From NCBI GenBank assembly GCA_910589415.1, contig OU342633.1, positions 40,182,210-40,246,209 of the forward strand: 64,000 bases of DNA. Reading direction: 5' to 3'. The stretch is from Malachius bipustulatus. Lineage: Eukaryota; Arthropoda; Insecta; Coleoptera; Melyridae. The notes beneath the pieces are model-generated. The model made no database searches. It was given only the letters and a program-made list of their open reading frames with translations, and was not told where the DNA came from. Numbering within the stretch: the stretch's first letter is position 1; every line of letters starts with the position of its first letter. Position numbers and translations under genes: made by a program. Shown here one piece after another: positions 36,601-51,600 of this stretch.

Positions 36601-39600
36601 TGCAGATTTTTACCTCTTGAAAATCGTTTCCTTTTCACCTTTTATTAATACAGTGCGCGAGAAAAGTAAGGAATAAATTCGATAAAACGGAGAGGGCTGT
36701 TTTTTTGAATAAATAAAAAAACAAGTCGATTTTGTTTTTGAGTTGTTCAACTTTTGACGTAATATTGGGGTATACAGGGTGATGCGCGAAAAAGTGGTGA
36801 CGTCGTCGGTATTTTTTTTAAATGGCAACCCTTATTTTTTATTCCATTTTTTGATACTACATTCAATTGCCAGTATGGTAATGTAATAAATTTGTAAGCT
36901 AAATAAGTAAATTTCTGAGAAAACAGCTTGTGAGTCGAAATTGTGCACTTTTTACTAATATGAAAATCGGAACATTAGCGATAAAAATAAAAAAATATCA
37001 AATAAAAATGACTGTTTCCATGGTAATTTTATAAGATCTGTCTATTAAATTAAGTCTATTAAATTAAATCTTTTAAATTAAATTAAATTAAATCTATTAA
37101 ATCTGTCTATTGAATTGAATGTCTTCAAATTAAGTTATTTTCACAGAAATTTCGTCGTTTAAGGTTACAAAATGATTACATTACCGTATTGGCAATCGAA
37201 TCAAGTATCAAAAAATGGAATAAAAAATAAGGGTTGCCATTTGAAAATAATGCCGATGAGGTCACCACTTTTTCGCGCATCACCCTGTATACCCCAATAT
37301 TACGTCAAAAGTTGAACAACTCAAAAACAAAATCGACCTGTTTTTTATTTATTCAAAAAAACAGCCCTCTCCGTTTTATCGAATTTATTCCTTACTTTTC
37401 TCGCGCACTGTATAAGATATTTGTACGGAAAGTTTAACGCACTAAATGCGTTAAAAGTTTTTAATTTAGTTCTCCATTGTTACTTGGGATCGAGCTTGGG
37501 ATCAAAGTCATATTAATTTTCTGAGCAACTCGTTTTCTTATAGAAATGTAGAAATAAAAAATTTCGAAATGAATTCACTGTGCAAACATTTGTATGAAAA
37601 TTTGATCACGAGAAAAAAATTGGTAAGTGAAAAAGTCTACCCTTTAAATTGAGTATTAACGAAGTTGTTGAAAACTGAAAGTTGAAAACTCCAAAACGGC
37701 GTAATATTTTTTAGGAATTTTTTTGTGCTGTTTTTCTATTAGTTGGTCGATAATCATGTATGTGTAATAATTTGAACCAGGGACGCACCTAATTTTTAAC
37801 CCCTGATTTTTACGCCACTGGATAAATTTTGGTTTCGACATATTTTTTCAAAAGCTAGACATTTCTGTTACAAAAAAGGCAAAAGGTTTGGTAGATAAAT
37901 TCTTAACAGTTTTTGACATATGTACGATTTAAGACATTCCGCAGAAGCACAAAAATATAATATTTTTGCCGTGGGTAAATGATTACAATTTTTGAAAAAA
38001 AAAATTATAGATTTGACGTGAGGTGTCTTCTTCTCCAGATTCTCCGACCACAAAAAAATCCTTGTCACGTTTCCTAGCGCTATGAGCTTGACTGTTTTTT
38101 GTTCTAGTTTTTTTTTTTCTTTGCAAAGATTACGGACCTTTTCATCTATTGAATTGTGCGCATATCTCAAAGACTGTTGAGAATTCATACCAAACCTTAT
38201 GCTTTTTTTGTACCAGAACCAGAAATGTCTAGCTTTTGGAAAAATATGTCAAACCTAAATTTATTCAGTGTCAGTGGGTAAAAATTAGGGGGTGAAAAAG
38301 TTATAGCCCAATTTACCGTGCATCCCTGGTTCTAATTATTGCAGTAGTATTATACCAATTAACAGAAAAGCAACACAAACAATTTCATAGAAAAATAAGC
38401 CGTTTTGGAGATATAGGTACAGAGAAAAATGTATTTTTTTTCAACATTAAATACCCTGTAACTTCGTTAATATTCAGAGGGTAGGTTAGCTTGTAGTAAA
38501 ATCAAGTAAATATTCTACCTTAGAAGTTTGTCCCCTTTATCCTGGGACACCGTACCCTGTTATACTCTTGGCCATTTTTAATTCCTATGCAATTTTTCGA
38601 CACTTTCCCATTATTTGGTGCTTCACTTTTTCTCTTCTATTTAATTTGATAATCATTCAATAATTAAAGGTAGGTAAAACATAGATAGATAAAAAACCGC
38701 AATTAGGTATAATCTTTCAAAGAAATTTATTACTTGTAATTAACAACAAAAGCAATCCGTTAGTTTTTGTTAATTATTATAATAATTAAGCACCTATTGA
38801 TAATAATAATTGTCTGGTGCTTTTATGGAATTATAAAAATTAATTCTAAGAATGCATCTTGAAAGTGAAATTTAAAGCTTTCACTAATCAAACAGAGAAA
38901 GAGGAAATAAATAAACTCAGTCCCACGCTCTTCTTCCCGATTATATAAAAATAATTTCTTCTCTGTGTAACTAATAAAATCAGTAATAAAGAGATTCGTC
39001 ATACAATTTCTTATTAACAAAAGAGGTCAACTTATATTATTATGAGCTTTAGATTAAAATATGGAAAATTTTAGACAATATTTTTCCCCAACAACTTGAC
39101 GTCCATTAAGTAGGAAGAGCAAAGTCGGCAGAATCAAAAAATGATACATTGACAATTAAGGGCTAATTAAAGGCAAATTTAAAAAATTAAAATTTTAGGC
39201 TCCGCCAATTTTTTCAAAAATGACTGTTCTGCTAGCTTAAACTTACGCTGGCAGCACATGCGCCAAAAAGTGGTTCAAGAAAATAAAATCGTAATTCCAT
39301 TTGCGCAGTAATTAAAGGTTAATTAAATGCCCCAATTTAAAATTTTAGGCTCCGCGCATTTTCCAAAGAGGACAGTTCTGCTATTTTGTCGTTATTTCCA
39401 AATTACGAAACATACTTATTCAACGATTATAAAATTAAACAACCCAAAAACATCGCAAACATAGCAAATTTTTGTCGAAGTTGGAAAACATTTTAATTTT
39501 AAAAAAGTTTTTGCGAATCTTGTCAAATTTCAAATTTTAAAATGTTTAATTAAGGCATTTAATTAGCCTATAATTAGCCTCCAATGAGTAAGCGACGGAA

Positions 39601-42600
39601 AAAGTGGTCTTCGTTGTTGGAGACACTTTCCGGCCATGTTCTGCCGACTTTCCGCCCGAGTCCCGGCTTTTCCCATTTTTTCAAGAAAAGGGATAAAGCA
39701 TTCAATTCGCGGTTAATGCCTTTCCGAAGCCTTTAACGAGCCTTTAATTACTGCGCAAGTGGAATTACGATTTTATATTCTTAAAGCACTTTTTAGCGCA
39801 TGCTCTGTCAGCAAACTAGCAGAACAGTCATTTTTGAAAAAATGCGCGGAGTTGGAAATTTTTAATTAGGACATTTAACTAGCCTTTAATTGCCGTTTAA
39901 TTACTGTGCCAGTGGAATTACGATTTTATTTTCTTAAACCACTTTTAGGGCATGTTCTGCTAGCTTAAGTGTAAATTAGGGCATTTAATTAGCTTTTAAT
40001 TAGCCTTTAATTGTCAATGTAACATTTTTTGATTCTGCCGACTTTCCTCTTCCTACTTAATGGACGTAACAATTTGACCATTACCTAATGGATAAATTGA
40101 CCATGTGGGAGGGTATAAGACCATAAGATGGGTAAAAATTTCTTATAGACCTTCACGCATACTAATACTTCGGTAAATACATAAGTAAAAACCGAGTCAA
40201 AAACATTAGAAAAACCATTCAAAATTTTTTTCTTCTTTTTTCGAAAAAAATAATTCGAAAATGATTTCCCCGAATGACGTCGCGACGTGAAATTGCATGG
40301 CTTAGGTATGGGTTTTTTATGACATTCGGTTAAACGTTCAACAAAATTTTATTAAAATTTTTAAGAAATTTTTTTGACATGAAAACAACAAAATGGAAAA
40401 AACAATGAGAAAACCAACAGTTGACCATGAAAATCCTGTGATCTAGTGGACTTAGAAAATTTTTGAAAAATCAGATGGATAGCTTTTAGCGGCTTATTTA
40501 AGCATAAAAAAAAATATTTATTAATTTCCAATAATATGGAAAAATTTGGATAAAACAAGAAATCTAGATTTTTCATTTTTTTTTCAGGATATATTTACAG
40601 ATGTAGGTACATATCTTGTCTTGTATGTCTTCTGTCTTGACTGGTTCGAGATGGCCACAAAATAGCGCATCTTTTCTCTAATTTAACCGACCCTATATCT
40701 CTTACCGTTTACAAGATCCCAATGATGGACAGGACAGTAACAAATTCCCACCCGTATAAGCCCAAGTTCACATAGGTGGTAAAACCAAAACGGTGACTAT
40801 TATATGGTGGTTAAAATGTTGTACCACTTTGTACCAACTAGGCAAAACATTTTAACACCCCTTAATTTTGATTTACCACTCCTAGAATCACGGCCCACGG
40901 CCGTTAAGAGTTTTATTAAATTCTGGCCAACTTCACAAGGGCGTAAAAATCTGAAGGCGTAAAAAATCCAGGTGATAGATAACGTTTTACCATCACTTTG
41001 TACCAACCCGCGAAAAGGTTTTATTTTATCTCCCTAGAATCACCGAATTTCATAAAACACAGAGGCTGGGGGCGGCTATACTTGGGGTGGTAAATGGAAA
41101 GTAAGGGGTGGTAAAACCTTTTCTCGGGTTGGTACAAACTGGCAAAACCGAGGGCAAAACGTTATCAATCGCTTGGAAATTACCCTTCTGGTATTTACAA
41201 CTATGTGAAGTTATAGCCTGAATTTCGGAGATTCTATAGATGTGGTAAATCAAAACTGAGGGGTGGTAAAATCTTTTACCGGGTTGATACAAAGTGGTAC
41301 AACGTTTTTAGCCACCATATTACCAACACCCATGTGAACTTGACCCGAATTACCGAATTATAGGTATCCGCTATATGGTAAAAATTATTTATTCCATAAC
41401 TTTTTTTATAAAGGTGATTAAACAATAGGAGTTGGTGGTAAAACAAGGGCAATGGAATGGTCCGTTTTGCCATCTGGCCCGCGTTTTATTTCGGGCTTGT
41501 GAAGTTGGCCCGAAAAAAAATTATAAAAAAACTAAAAGTGGCAAAACGAAAATAATTGATGGTAAAACGTGGTTCTATGGTGGACAATCGATTATGACGT
41601 TTTATACCAAATTTTTCGGGCCAAATTCACGTATTATTATCTTTTTAATCAAAAATATGTAGTGCCAAAAATATTTAGTGAAAATTTCGCACAAATGGAG
41701 CTGGTGGAACTAAAAAACTTATGTGGATTTTGGTCCTTAAATATGTCATAGGGAAACACAAAACTTGTTTAATACATACTGAAATGACATTAAAGCTAAC
41801 ATCATATTCTTCATATTCCGCCCTTAGTTACCTATTGGTATTATTTATAAGTAATTAATTAACAAAAGAAGTGAAATAATAATGGGAAAAGAATTTTCAG
41901 AGCCTCCATGCAATCTTTTATAAAACCTCTTTGCGTCTTCAATAAGAAGTAAGTAGGTATTGTGAAATGGCTCGGTTCTCATGTAAAGAACAATTATTTC
42001 ATATTTGTTAAGGTTTTACGCAATATTAGACATGCTCTTGCCCCGTCTCTAATTACCTTTAGTGACATAGACGTTATGTAATTCAGACTTTATCTAACCA
42101 TGGTCGAAAAAATTAGGTGTACGTAGCTATATTGAAACCGTGACAAATTCCGTGGATTTTTTTTTTATCGATCCGTTGCAATTTTTAGTAATAAATTATC
42201 TGTTAAAAGTAAAGTAAGACACTTTCTTTTATGGGAAAAAGGAAATAGTATGCTTGATATTATTTATTATTCATTGATATTCTCTTATTGGTTATTATGG
42301 TTGAATCGGGTCATCTACATGGAGTCGAGTAGCAGGTTAATTACACGCCTTTTCAATGCATCGTTATTGTCTTTTTGCTGAACCTGGCAACGTGCTTTCT
42401 TATGTCATAATGGCACCCGGATACGTATTATTATAGGTAGGTAATGGTAATGATACATAGTGAAATAAGTGTATCATTTATTTTTATATCCTGGCAAGAT
42501 CACCTTGTAATTCCATTTATGCAAACGGAGTTATTTAACGAGTAAATATCAATAAATATCTATTATACAGAGTGGGCTTATTAAATTTAAAAATGCTTCA

Positions 42601-45600
42601 ATTTAACGTGACACTCTTCATTAGGTGTTATTTTTATCATAGCTTCACTATATGCTCGTAATTAACTTTTCCTCAATAACATTAATTTTACAGTCTATTC
42701 ATAATAATAAACCTCTCTCAATTTTTTTATTAATGTGATAGATTTGTTTTCCTTGATTTTCTTTTATACGGGGTGTTAAAAAAGTCCCTGAAGAATCCTT
42801 AAATTTTGAGTTTTTAAAAATGAATTTTTTTTTAAATTTTCAGAGTCCTAGATCAACAAGAAGTTGAACTTTTTCTAATAGGCGCTTTAAAAGAACCATC
42901 CTGTGCATTAATAAGAGTGAAAAAATGCAATAAGGGGGATTTTTACAGTTTCAAATGAGTAGTTTATGAGTTATAAACCGAGTTATAAACAAATGAAAAA
43001 CGATATTTTCAATTTTCAAAGTTGTTTACATTAAAAACGACTCAAGATATCGGAAAACGGCTTACATGTCCCTATTGCAACTTTTTATTTACTTTCTTAT
43101 GGTCCAGTTAAAATTGTTATATACAGGGCGATGAAAAATCTGATAATTTTCATAAAAATTATGAAAAAATGTATAAAAATTTCAAGTGGGTACACTTGAA
43201 AAGGTTAGATAAGGAATGAGTATATATATGTGAGCCGCTTTGCGATATTTTGACCTGTTTCCGATGTACACAGCTTTAAAAATGAAAAATCACGATTTTC
43301 ACTTGTTTATAACTCATAACCGAGCTCATAACCTATGTACTCAATTTGAACTGAAACTGTAAAAACCATTCTTACTGGATTTTCTCAGGCGCCAAGGAAC
43401 ACCCGGTATAAAAAATTTACATCTATAGTAAGTAAATTAAATTACAAAATTGACCTGATTTTAAACTTTTTTCAAAACTCATAATTTAAGCATTTATTAG
43501 AGAAGACTTTTACAACACCCTTTTATGACATACCAAAACAATATGGCTGCCATAAAAAACAACAGTTTACTATGAAAACTCTGGTATCTAGTCGGCTTTG
43601 AAAATTTTTGAATTTCTAAGGTATAGCCCGCCTTGACGACATGTCAAATCTACAAACAATTATTATTTTATTAAGTATGCAATCTCGCTCAATGTTGTGT
43701 AGCCCTCTCTATTCGCTCCTTTTTAAATTTTGAATAAAGATGCCAAAAGAAAAATGTGCGAGCAGAGGGTGCATCCCCTCTCGCTCCGTTCGGGTACGTT
43801 CAAATTCCTTTGAACCCGAAGCGGAACAGAGGGTGGTGGGGGATCTTAAAAGGAAGTTACAGATTTTTCCAGTGATCGTCTAGATCAATAATGTTTTCTA
43901 AAAAAAAGTTTCCAAAAAGTTTCAAAAAGCCTTGACCTGCCCTACGCTGTGATTATTTTTAAATTTCAGGTCACCCAAAACACTAAAATAAAAGACACAC
44001 TAATAATTAACAGTTTATTGGAATAACTTCCAATTAAATTAAATTTCCAGGAATTGATAATAATGTATCGTGAGATTATTATACTTGAAATTAGGATTCT
44101 TCAACTTATCCACTAAACATTACACATAACATCAAAAAGAAATATCATTATTCATTTTAAAATGAAATTAGTCTATAAAAGACCTCAATATAACCTTCAA
44201 TAGGCATTCACCAAAATTCACACATCTAACCTTACTTAATTTTGCCAAATAACAGCTTTACAAAATTAAAATTTACTTTACTAATAAAAAAAAAAAAAAT
44301 TATACCGGCGTGGTATAAACAAGTTTAGCAATATAAAAAATTGTAATATCAATTAGGTATTTTTAAATTCAACCAAAGATAACAACAATCCGATTAAAAT
44401 TCGCTCCCATAACGTCATTTGGTCTTAGGTGTTCTTCATTTTAGGAGAACATAAGAGTTATTAAGGTAGGTACCTTTGGATTCAAAATGGCTGTTCCGGT
44501 TGAAAACTGAGTGAAATAAAGGCTCCAAAAGCAGGATGGAGAACAAAGCTTCCTCCTTCCACCATTGATGATGTCAGACCACCATCATCGGTCCAGACCC
44601 ATAAAAACTGGCTTCGCTTTTCCAAAGGACGCCATCTATCTGAACTCGTTCACATAGACAAAACTGAACTCAGGAACTGGAACTGAGTTACCCTAACGGG
44701 ATCCTCAAATAGACTCAAGTCCGAACTAATATCATAGCCTGAAACTAGAGCTAGAACTGCAACTAAAGCCTGGAGCTAGAACTAGAGCTAGAACCTGGAG
44801 CTATAGCCCTGTAAATTAAAAATAATTACCGTCTGAAATTTACTAAACGCCATCTTTAATTTTACCGAAATGAATCCTGTTATCCAAGTCGGGCTTCTCT
44901 AAAATCCATTTTCTGCTTCAATTTCAAAACCACCTAATCGAGAACAACATAGAACATTAGCTTTGCTAAATAACTCTCAAACAACAACTTCATACCTGAG
45001 TTTAAACAAACCACTACACGAAACAATTAACTAAATAATTCACTTTACTGAACCATGTTCACATCACCAGTATTTCAAAAGGAAAGAACGACAGGACCAA
45101 TCTCGTCGGGTTCTCGACCTGAGAACTCCCCTCCATCTAATCGATACATCTACCCATCTTCCTTTACTCTACTGCTCTGACATCGCCCTTCTGACTGGCA
45201 GATGGCAGACGGGAATCTGACAGACTCATCATTCGACCTCGCTACAATGCCCCAGAATATAAAACTAGCGGAGTGTAAACATTCCGATCAGGTCTATTAT
45301 CCTGCGCCTTTTACTAGTCTAAATTTCATTCGAAACAGATGTGGTAAAGCGCACGCTACAGTTGCTTGTAACTATATAGAAATCATAATTGATTCCTGGC
45401 TATTTTGCCTAGGTCCCTAATTTAAGCATGACACATTTTTAAAAAATTAATATTTTTTAAAACTGACGACAAAGGATTTTCGAGCTATTTTCGAGCTCTT
45501 CAATGGTATTTTCGAGCTGTCTCTAGCTTTCACCGTTTTCCGGAAAATCGCAATTTTTTTATTTGTAATGCTTACATTACACCTGACTTTTTTAGATTCA

Positions 45601-48600
45601 ATCTGTGGAGAAACCCAAACAGCACAGGAATTTCGAGCTATTTTCGAGCTACTAAATGAGATTTTCGAGCTGTTCCTAGCTCTCGTAATTTTCCGGAAAA
45701 ACGAAAAAAACCGCTTCGTCGTGCTAGAATTGGACCTCAATTTTGAAAGTACGTACTCCCGGAAAAAACGAAAATCACAGGAATATCGAGCTATTTTCGA
45801 GCTATTCAATGCGATTTTCGAGCTGTTTGTAGCTCTTGTCGTTTTCCGGAAAAACGAAAAAACCGCTTTGTCGTGCTAGAATTGGACCTAAATTTAGTAA
45901 GTAAGTACTCCCGGAAAAAATGAAAAGCACAGGAATATCGAGCTATTTTCGAGCTATTCACTGAGATTTTCGAGCTGTTTGTAGCTCTTGTCGTTTTCCG
46001 GAAAAACGAAAAAAACCGCTTTGTCGTGCTAGAATTGGACCTAAATTTAGTAAGTAAGTACTCCCGGAAAAAATAAAAAGCACAGGAATATCGAGCCATT
46101 TTCGAGCTATTCAATGAGATTTTCGAGCTGTTTGTAGCTCTTGTCGTTTTCCGGAAAAACGAAAAAAACCGCTTTGTCGTGTTAGAATTGGACCTAAATT
46201 TAGTAAGTAAGTACTCCCGGAAAAAAAGAAAAGCACAGGAATATCGAGCTATTTTCGAGCTTTTCAATGAGATTTTCGAGCTGTTCCTAGCTCTCGTGAT
46301 TTTCCGGAAAAACGAAAAAAACCGCTTTGTCGTGCTAGAATTGGACCTAAATTTAGTAAGTAAGTACTCCCGGAAAAAATGAAAAGCACAGGAATATCGA
46401 GCTATTTTCGAGCTATTCAATGAGATTTTCGAGCTGTTTGTAGCTCTTGTCGTTTTCCGGAAAAACGAAAAAAACCGCTTTGTCGTGCTAGAATTGGACC
46501 TAAATTTAGTAAGTAAGTACTCCCGGAAAAAATGAAAAGCACAGGAATATCGAGCTATTTTCGAGCTATTCAATGAGATTTTCGAGCTGTTTGTAGCTCT
46601 TGTCGTTTTCCGGAAAAACGAAAAAAACCGCTTTGTCGTGCTAAAATTGGACCTAAATTTAGTAAGTAAGTACTCCCGGAAAAAATGAAAAGCACAGGAA
46701 TATCGAGCCATTTTCGAGCTACTCAATGAGATTTTCGAGCTGTTCCTAGCTCTCGTGATTTTCCGGAAAAACGAAAAAAACCGCTTCGTCGTGCTAGGAT
46801 TTGACCTCAATTTTGAAAATACGTACTCCCGGAAAAAATGAAAAGCACAGGAATATCGAGCCATTTTCGAGCTACTCAATGAGATTTTCGAGCTGTTCCT
46901 AGCTCTCGTGATTTTTCAGCAAAACGAAAAAAACCGCTTCGTCGTGCTAGAATTGGACCTAAATTTAGTAAGTATATAAGTACTCCCGGAAAAAATGAAA
47001 AGCACAGGAATATCGAGCCATTTTCGAGCTACTCAATGAGATTTTCGAGCTGTTTGTAGCTCTTGTCGTTTTCCGGAAAAACGAAAAAAACCGCTTTGTC
47101 GTGCTAGAATTGGACCTAAATTTAGTAAGTAAGTACTCCCGGAAAAAATGAAAAGCACAGGAATATCGAGCTATTTTCGAGCTATTCAATGAGATTTTCG
47201 AGCTGTTTGTAGCTCTTGTCGTTTTCCGGAAAAACGAAAAAAACCGCTTTGTCGTGCTAAAATTGGACCTAAATTTAGTAAGTAAGTACTCCCGGAAAAA
47301 ATGAAAAGCACAGGAATATCGAGCCATTTTCGAGCTACTCAATGAGATTTTCGAGCTGTTCCTAGCTCTCGTGATTTTCCGGAAAAACGAAAAAAACCGC
47401 TTCGTCGTGCTAGGATTTGACCTCAATTTTGAAAATACGTACTCCCGGAAAAAATGAAAAGCACAGGAATATCGAGCCATTTTCGAGCTACTCAATGAGA
47501 TTTTCGAGCTGTTCCTAGCTCTCGTGATTTTTCAGCAAAACGAAAAAAACCGCTTCGTCGTGCTAGAATTGGACCTAAATTTAGTAAGTATATAAGTACT
47601 CCCGGAAAAAATGAAAAGCACAGGAATATCGAGCCATTTTCGAGCTACTCAATGAGATTTTCGAGCTGTTTGTAGCTCTTGTCGTTTTCCGGAAAAACGA
47701 AAAAAACCGCTTCGTCGTGCTAGGATTTGACCTCAATTTTGAAAGTACGTACTCCCGGAAAAAATGAAAAGCACAGGAATATCGAGCTATTTTCGAGCTA
47801 TTCAATGAGATTTTCGAGCTGTTTGTAGCTCTTGTCGTTTTCCGGAAAAACGAAAAAAACCGCTTTGTCGTGCTAGAATTGGACCTTCAATACAAGTTCA
47901 AAAAGTAATGTTTTTCATTTATTTACATTTAGTATCATAAAGTATGTATATGTATTTCAAATAAGAAGTCGTGGTTCCACTTCAGAAAAGGTATTCATAT
48001 ATTATATAATGGGTGTTTACGTCCAATAAATCAGGGCAATAAATGCCGCTTATCTTGAGGAATTCTACAATGGTTAATATTATGGTTTATGGTGTTTCCC
48101 TTATACTGTGAGGGTTTTATTGATTTCTTTGTATGGTATACACATTAGTCCCTATTATTACAATACTAAGCTACCTAGCATCTATATTTAACTTGGCATT
48201 TCATTATTTTATAAATGATCCAATAAAATGTTTATTATTCTTTCTAAATTTGCATAGCTAAAATATATTCAAATATATGATAATAAAGCGAATTTCTTTA
48301 ATTTTATATTGAATTTTAAACGTTAGTTTGTTTTTTTTTTCACTATTAGAACAATAACTAACTGCACAACGACCAGGTATTGTTCATAACTATAATAAGG
48401 CTAACCAATCAGAAAGTTCTTCTCTTTCTGTGAAATAGAAATGAAATATTCTATCCTTTCTAATGCAAATTTCAACTACTGAAACTTTTTTCCCAAATAA
48501 CTTTTCTCAACATTTTTGTAATCCCTTTCATGCCAAGAATCACTTAAGTGTTTTATTTTCCACCTATGGTCGATACCTTTTCAAAAATGCCCTCAGAAAT

Positions 48601-51600
48601 CTGCCCGTTAACGTAATGAGGCTTTGTAATAGTGGCTGTAAGCCTTAAAGTCACAACATCATCATTAATAATTGTAGAGTAAATTTTAAGTAATAATATT
48701 AAACCTAACGACGTCAGATTATAAATTCATTATTTGAAAGTCGACAATAAATGTCACTACATATTTTTTTAATTTATTTATTTGTCCTTATTTTTCATTT
48801 CATTTTGCAGTTTGAAGTTGTGATAGTGACAAAAGCATAATGCGTTCCGCGTTGGTAAGTTTCTTTTTATCTTCCGGAAAATTACAAGAATGCTCGAAAA
48901 TCCCATTGAAGATCAGGAAAACAGCTCGAAATTCCTGTGCTTTTTGTTTTTTTCCGGGAGTACGTACTTTCAAAATTGAGGTCAAATCCTAGCACGACGA
49001 AGCGGTTTTTTTCGTTTTTCCGGAAAATTACGAGAGCTAGGAACAGCTCGAAAATCTCATTGAGTAGCTCGAAAATGGCTCGATATTCCTGTGCTTTTCA
49101 TTTTTTCCGGGAGTACTTACTTACTAAATTTAGGTCCAATTCTAGCACGACAAAGCGGTTTTTTTCGTTTTTCCGGAAAACGACAAGAGCTACAAACAGC
49201 TCGAAAATCTCATTGAATAGCTCGAAAATAGCTCGATATTCCTGTGCTTTTCATTTTTTCCGGGAGTACTTACTTACTAAATTGAGGTCAAATCCTAGCA
49301 CGACGAAGCGGTTTTTTTCGTTTTTCCGGAAAACGACAAGAGCTACAAACAGCTCGAAAATCTCATTGAGTAGCTCGAAAATGGCTCGATATTCCTGTGC
49401 TTTTCATTTTTTCCGGGAGTACTTACTTACTAAATTTAGGTCCAATTCTAGCACGACGAAGCGGTTTTTTTCGTTTTTCCGGAAAACGACAAGAGCTACA
49501 AACAGCTCGAAAATCTCAGTGAATAGCTCGAAAATAGCTCGATATTCCTGTGCTTTTCATTTTTTCCGGGAGTACTTACTTACTAAATTTAGGTCCAATT
49601 CTAGCACGACAAAGCGGTTTTTTTCGTTTTTCCGGAAAACGACAAGAGCTACAAACAGCTCGAAAATCTCAGTGAATAGCTCGAAAATAGCTCGATATTC
49701 CTGTGCTTTTCATTTTTTCCGGGAGTACTTACTTACTAAATTTAGGTCCAATTCTAGCACGACAAAGCGGTTTTTTTCGTTTTTCCGGAAAATCACGAGA
49801 GCTAGGAACAGCTCGAAAATCTCATTGAGTAGCTCGAAAATAGCTCGATATTCCTGTGCTTTTCATTTTTTCCGGGAGTACTTACTTACTAAATTGAGGT
49901 CAAATCCTAGCACGACGAAGCGGTTTTTTTCGTTTTTCCGGAAAATCACGAGAGCTAGGAACAGCTCGAAAATCTCATTGAGTAGCTCGAAAATGGCTCG
50001 ATATTCCTGTGCTTTTCATTTTTTCCGGGAGTACTTACTTACTAAATTTAGGTCCAATTTTAGCACGACGAAGCGGTTTTTTTCGTTTTGCTGGAAAATC
50101 ACGAGAGCTAGGAACAGCTCGAAAATCTCATTGAGTAGCTCGAAAATGGCTTGATATTCCTGTGCTTTTCATTTTTTCCGGGAGTACGTATTTTCAAAAT
50201 TGAGGTCAAATCCTAGCACGACGAAGCGGTTTTTTTCGTTTTTCCGGAAAATCACGAGAGCTAGGAACAGCTCGAAAATCTCATTGAGTAGCTCGAAAAT
50301 GGCTCGATATTCCTGTGCTTTTCATTTTTTCCGGGAGTACTTACTTACTAAATTTAGGTCCAATTCTAGCACGACAAAGCGGTTTTTTTCGTTTTTCCGG
50401 AAAACGACAAGAGCTACAAACAGCTCGAAAATCTCAGTGAATAGCTCGAAAATAGCTCGATATTCCTGTGCTTTTCATTTTTTCCGGGAGTACTTACTTA
50501 CTAAATTTAGGTCCAATTCTAGCACGACAAAGCGGTTTTTTTCGTTTTTCCGGAAAATCACGAGAGCTAGGAACAGCTCGAAAATCTCATTGAGTAGCTC
50601 GAAAATAGCTCGATATTCCTGTGCTTTTCATTTTTTCCGGGAGTACTTACTTACTAAATTGAGGTCAAATCCTAGCACGACGAAGCGGTTTTTTTCGTTT
50701 TTCCGGAAAACGACAAGAGCTACAAACAGCTCGAAAATCTCATTGAGTAGCTCGAAAATGGCTCGATATTCCTGTGCTTTTCATTTTTTCCGGGAGTACT
50801 TACTTACTAAATTTAGGTCCAATTCTAGCACGACGAAGCGGTTTTTTTCGTTTTGCTGGAAAATCACGAGAGCTAGGAACAGCTCGAAAATCTCATTGAG
50901 TAGCTCGAAAATGGCTCGATATTCCTGTGCTTTTCATTTTTTCCGGGAGTACGTATTTTCAAAATTGAGGTCAAATCCTAGCACGACGAAGCGGTTTTTT
51001 TCGTTTTTCCGGAAAATCACGAGAGCTAGGAACAGCTCGAAAATCTCATTGAGTAGCTCGAAAATGGCTCGATATTCCTGTGCTTTTCATTTTTTCCGGG
51101 AGTACTTACTTACTAAATTTAGGTCCAATTTTAGCACGACGAAGCGGTTTTTTTCGTTTTGCTGGAAAATCACGAGAGCTAGGAACAGCTCGAAAATCTC
51201 ATTGAGTAGCTCGAAAATGGCTTGATATTCCTGTGCTTTTCATTTTTTCCGGGAGTACGTATTTTCAAAATTGAGGTCAAATCCTAGCACGACGAAGCGG
51301 TTTTTTTCGTTTTTCCGGAAAATCACGAGAGCTAGGAACAGCTCGAAAATCTCATTGAGTAGCTCGAAAATGGCTCGATATTCCTGTGCTTTTCATTTTT
51401 TCCGGGAGTACTTACTTACTAAATTTAGGTCCAATTCTAGCACGACAAAGCGGTTTTTTTCGTTTTTCCGGAAAACGACAAGAGCTACAAACAGCTCGAA
51501 AATCTCATTGAATAGCTCGAAAATAGCTCGATATTCCTGTGCTTTTCATTTTTTCCGGGAGTACTTACTTACTAAATTTAGGTCCAATTCTAGCACGACA

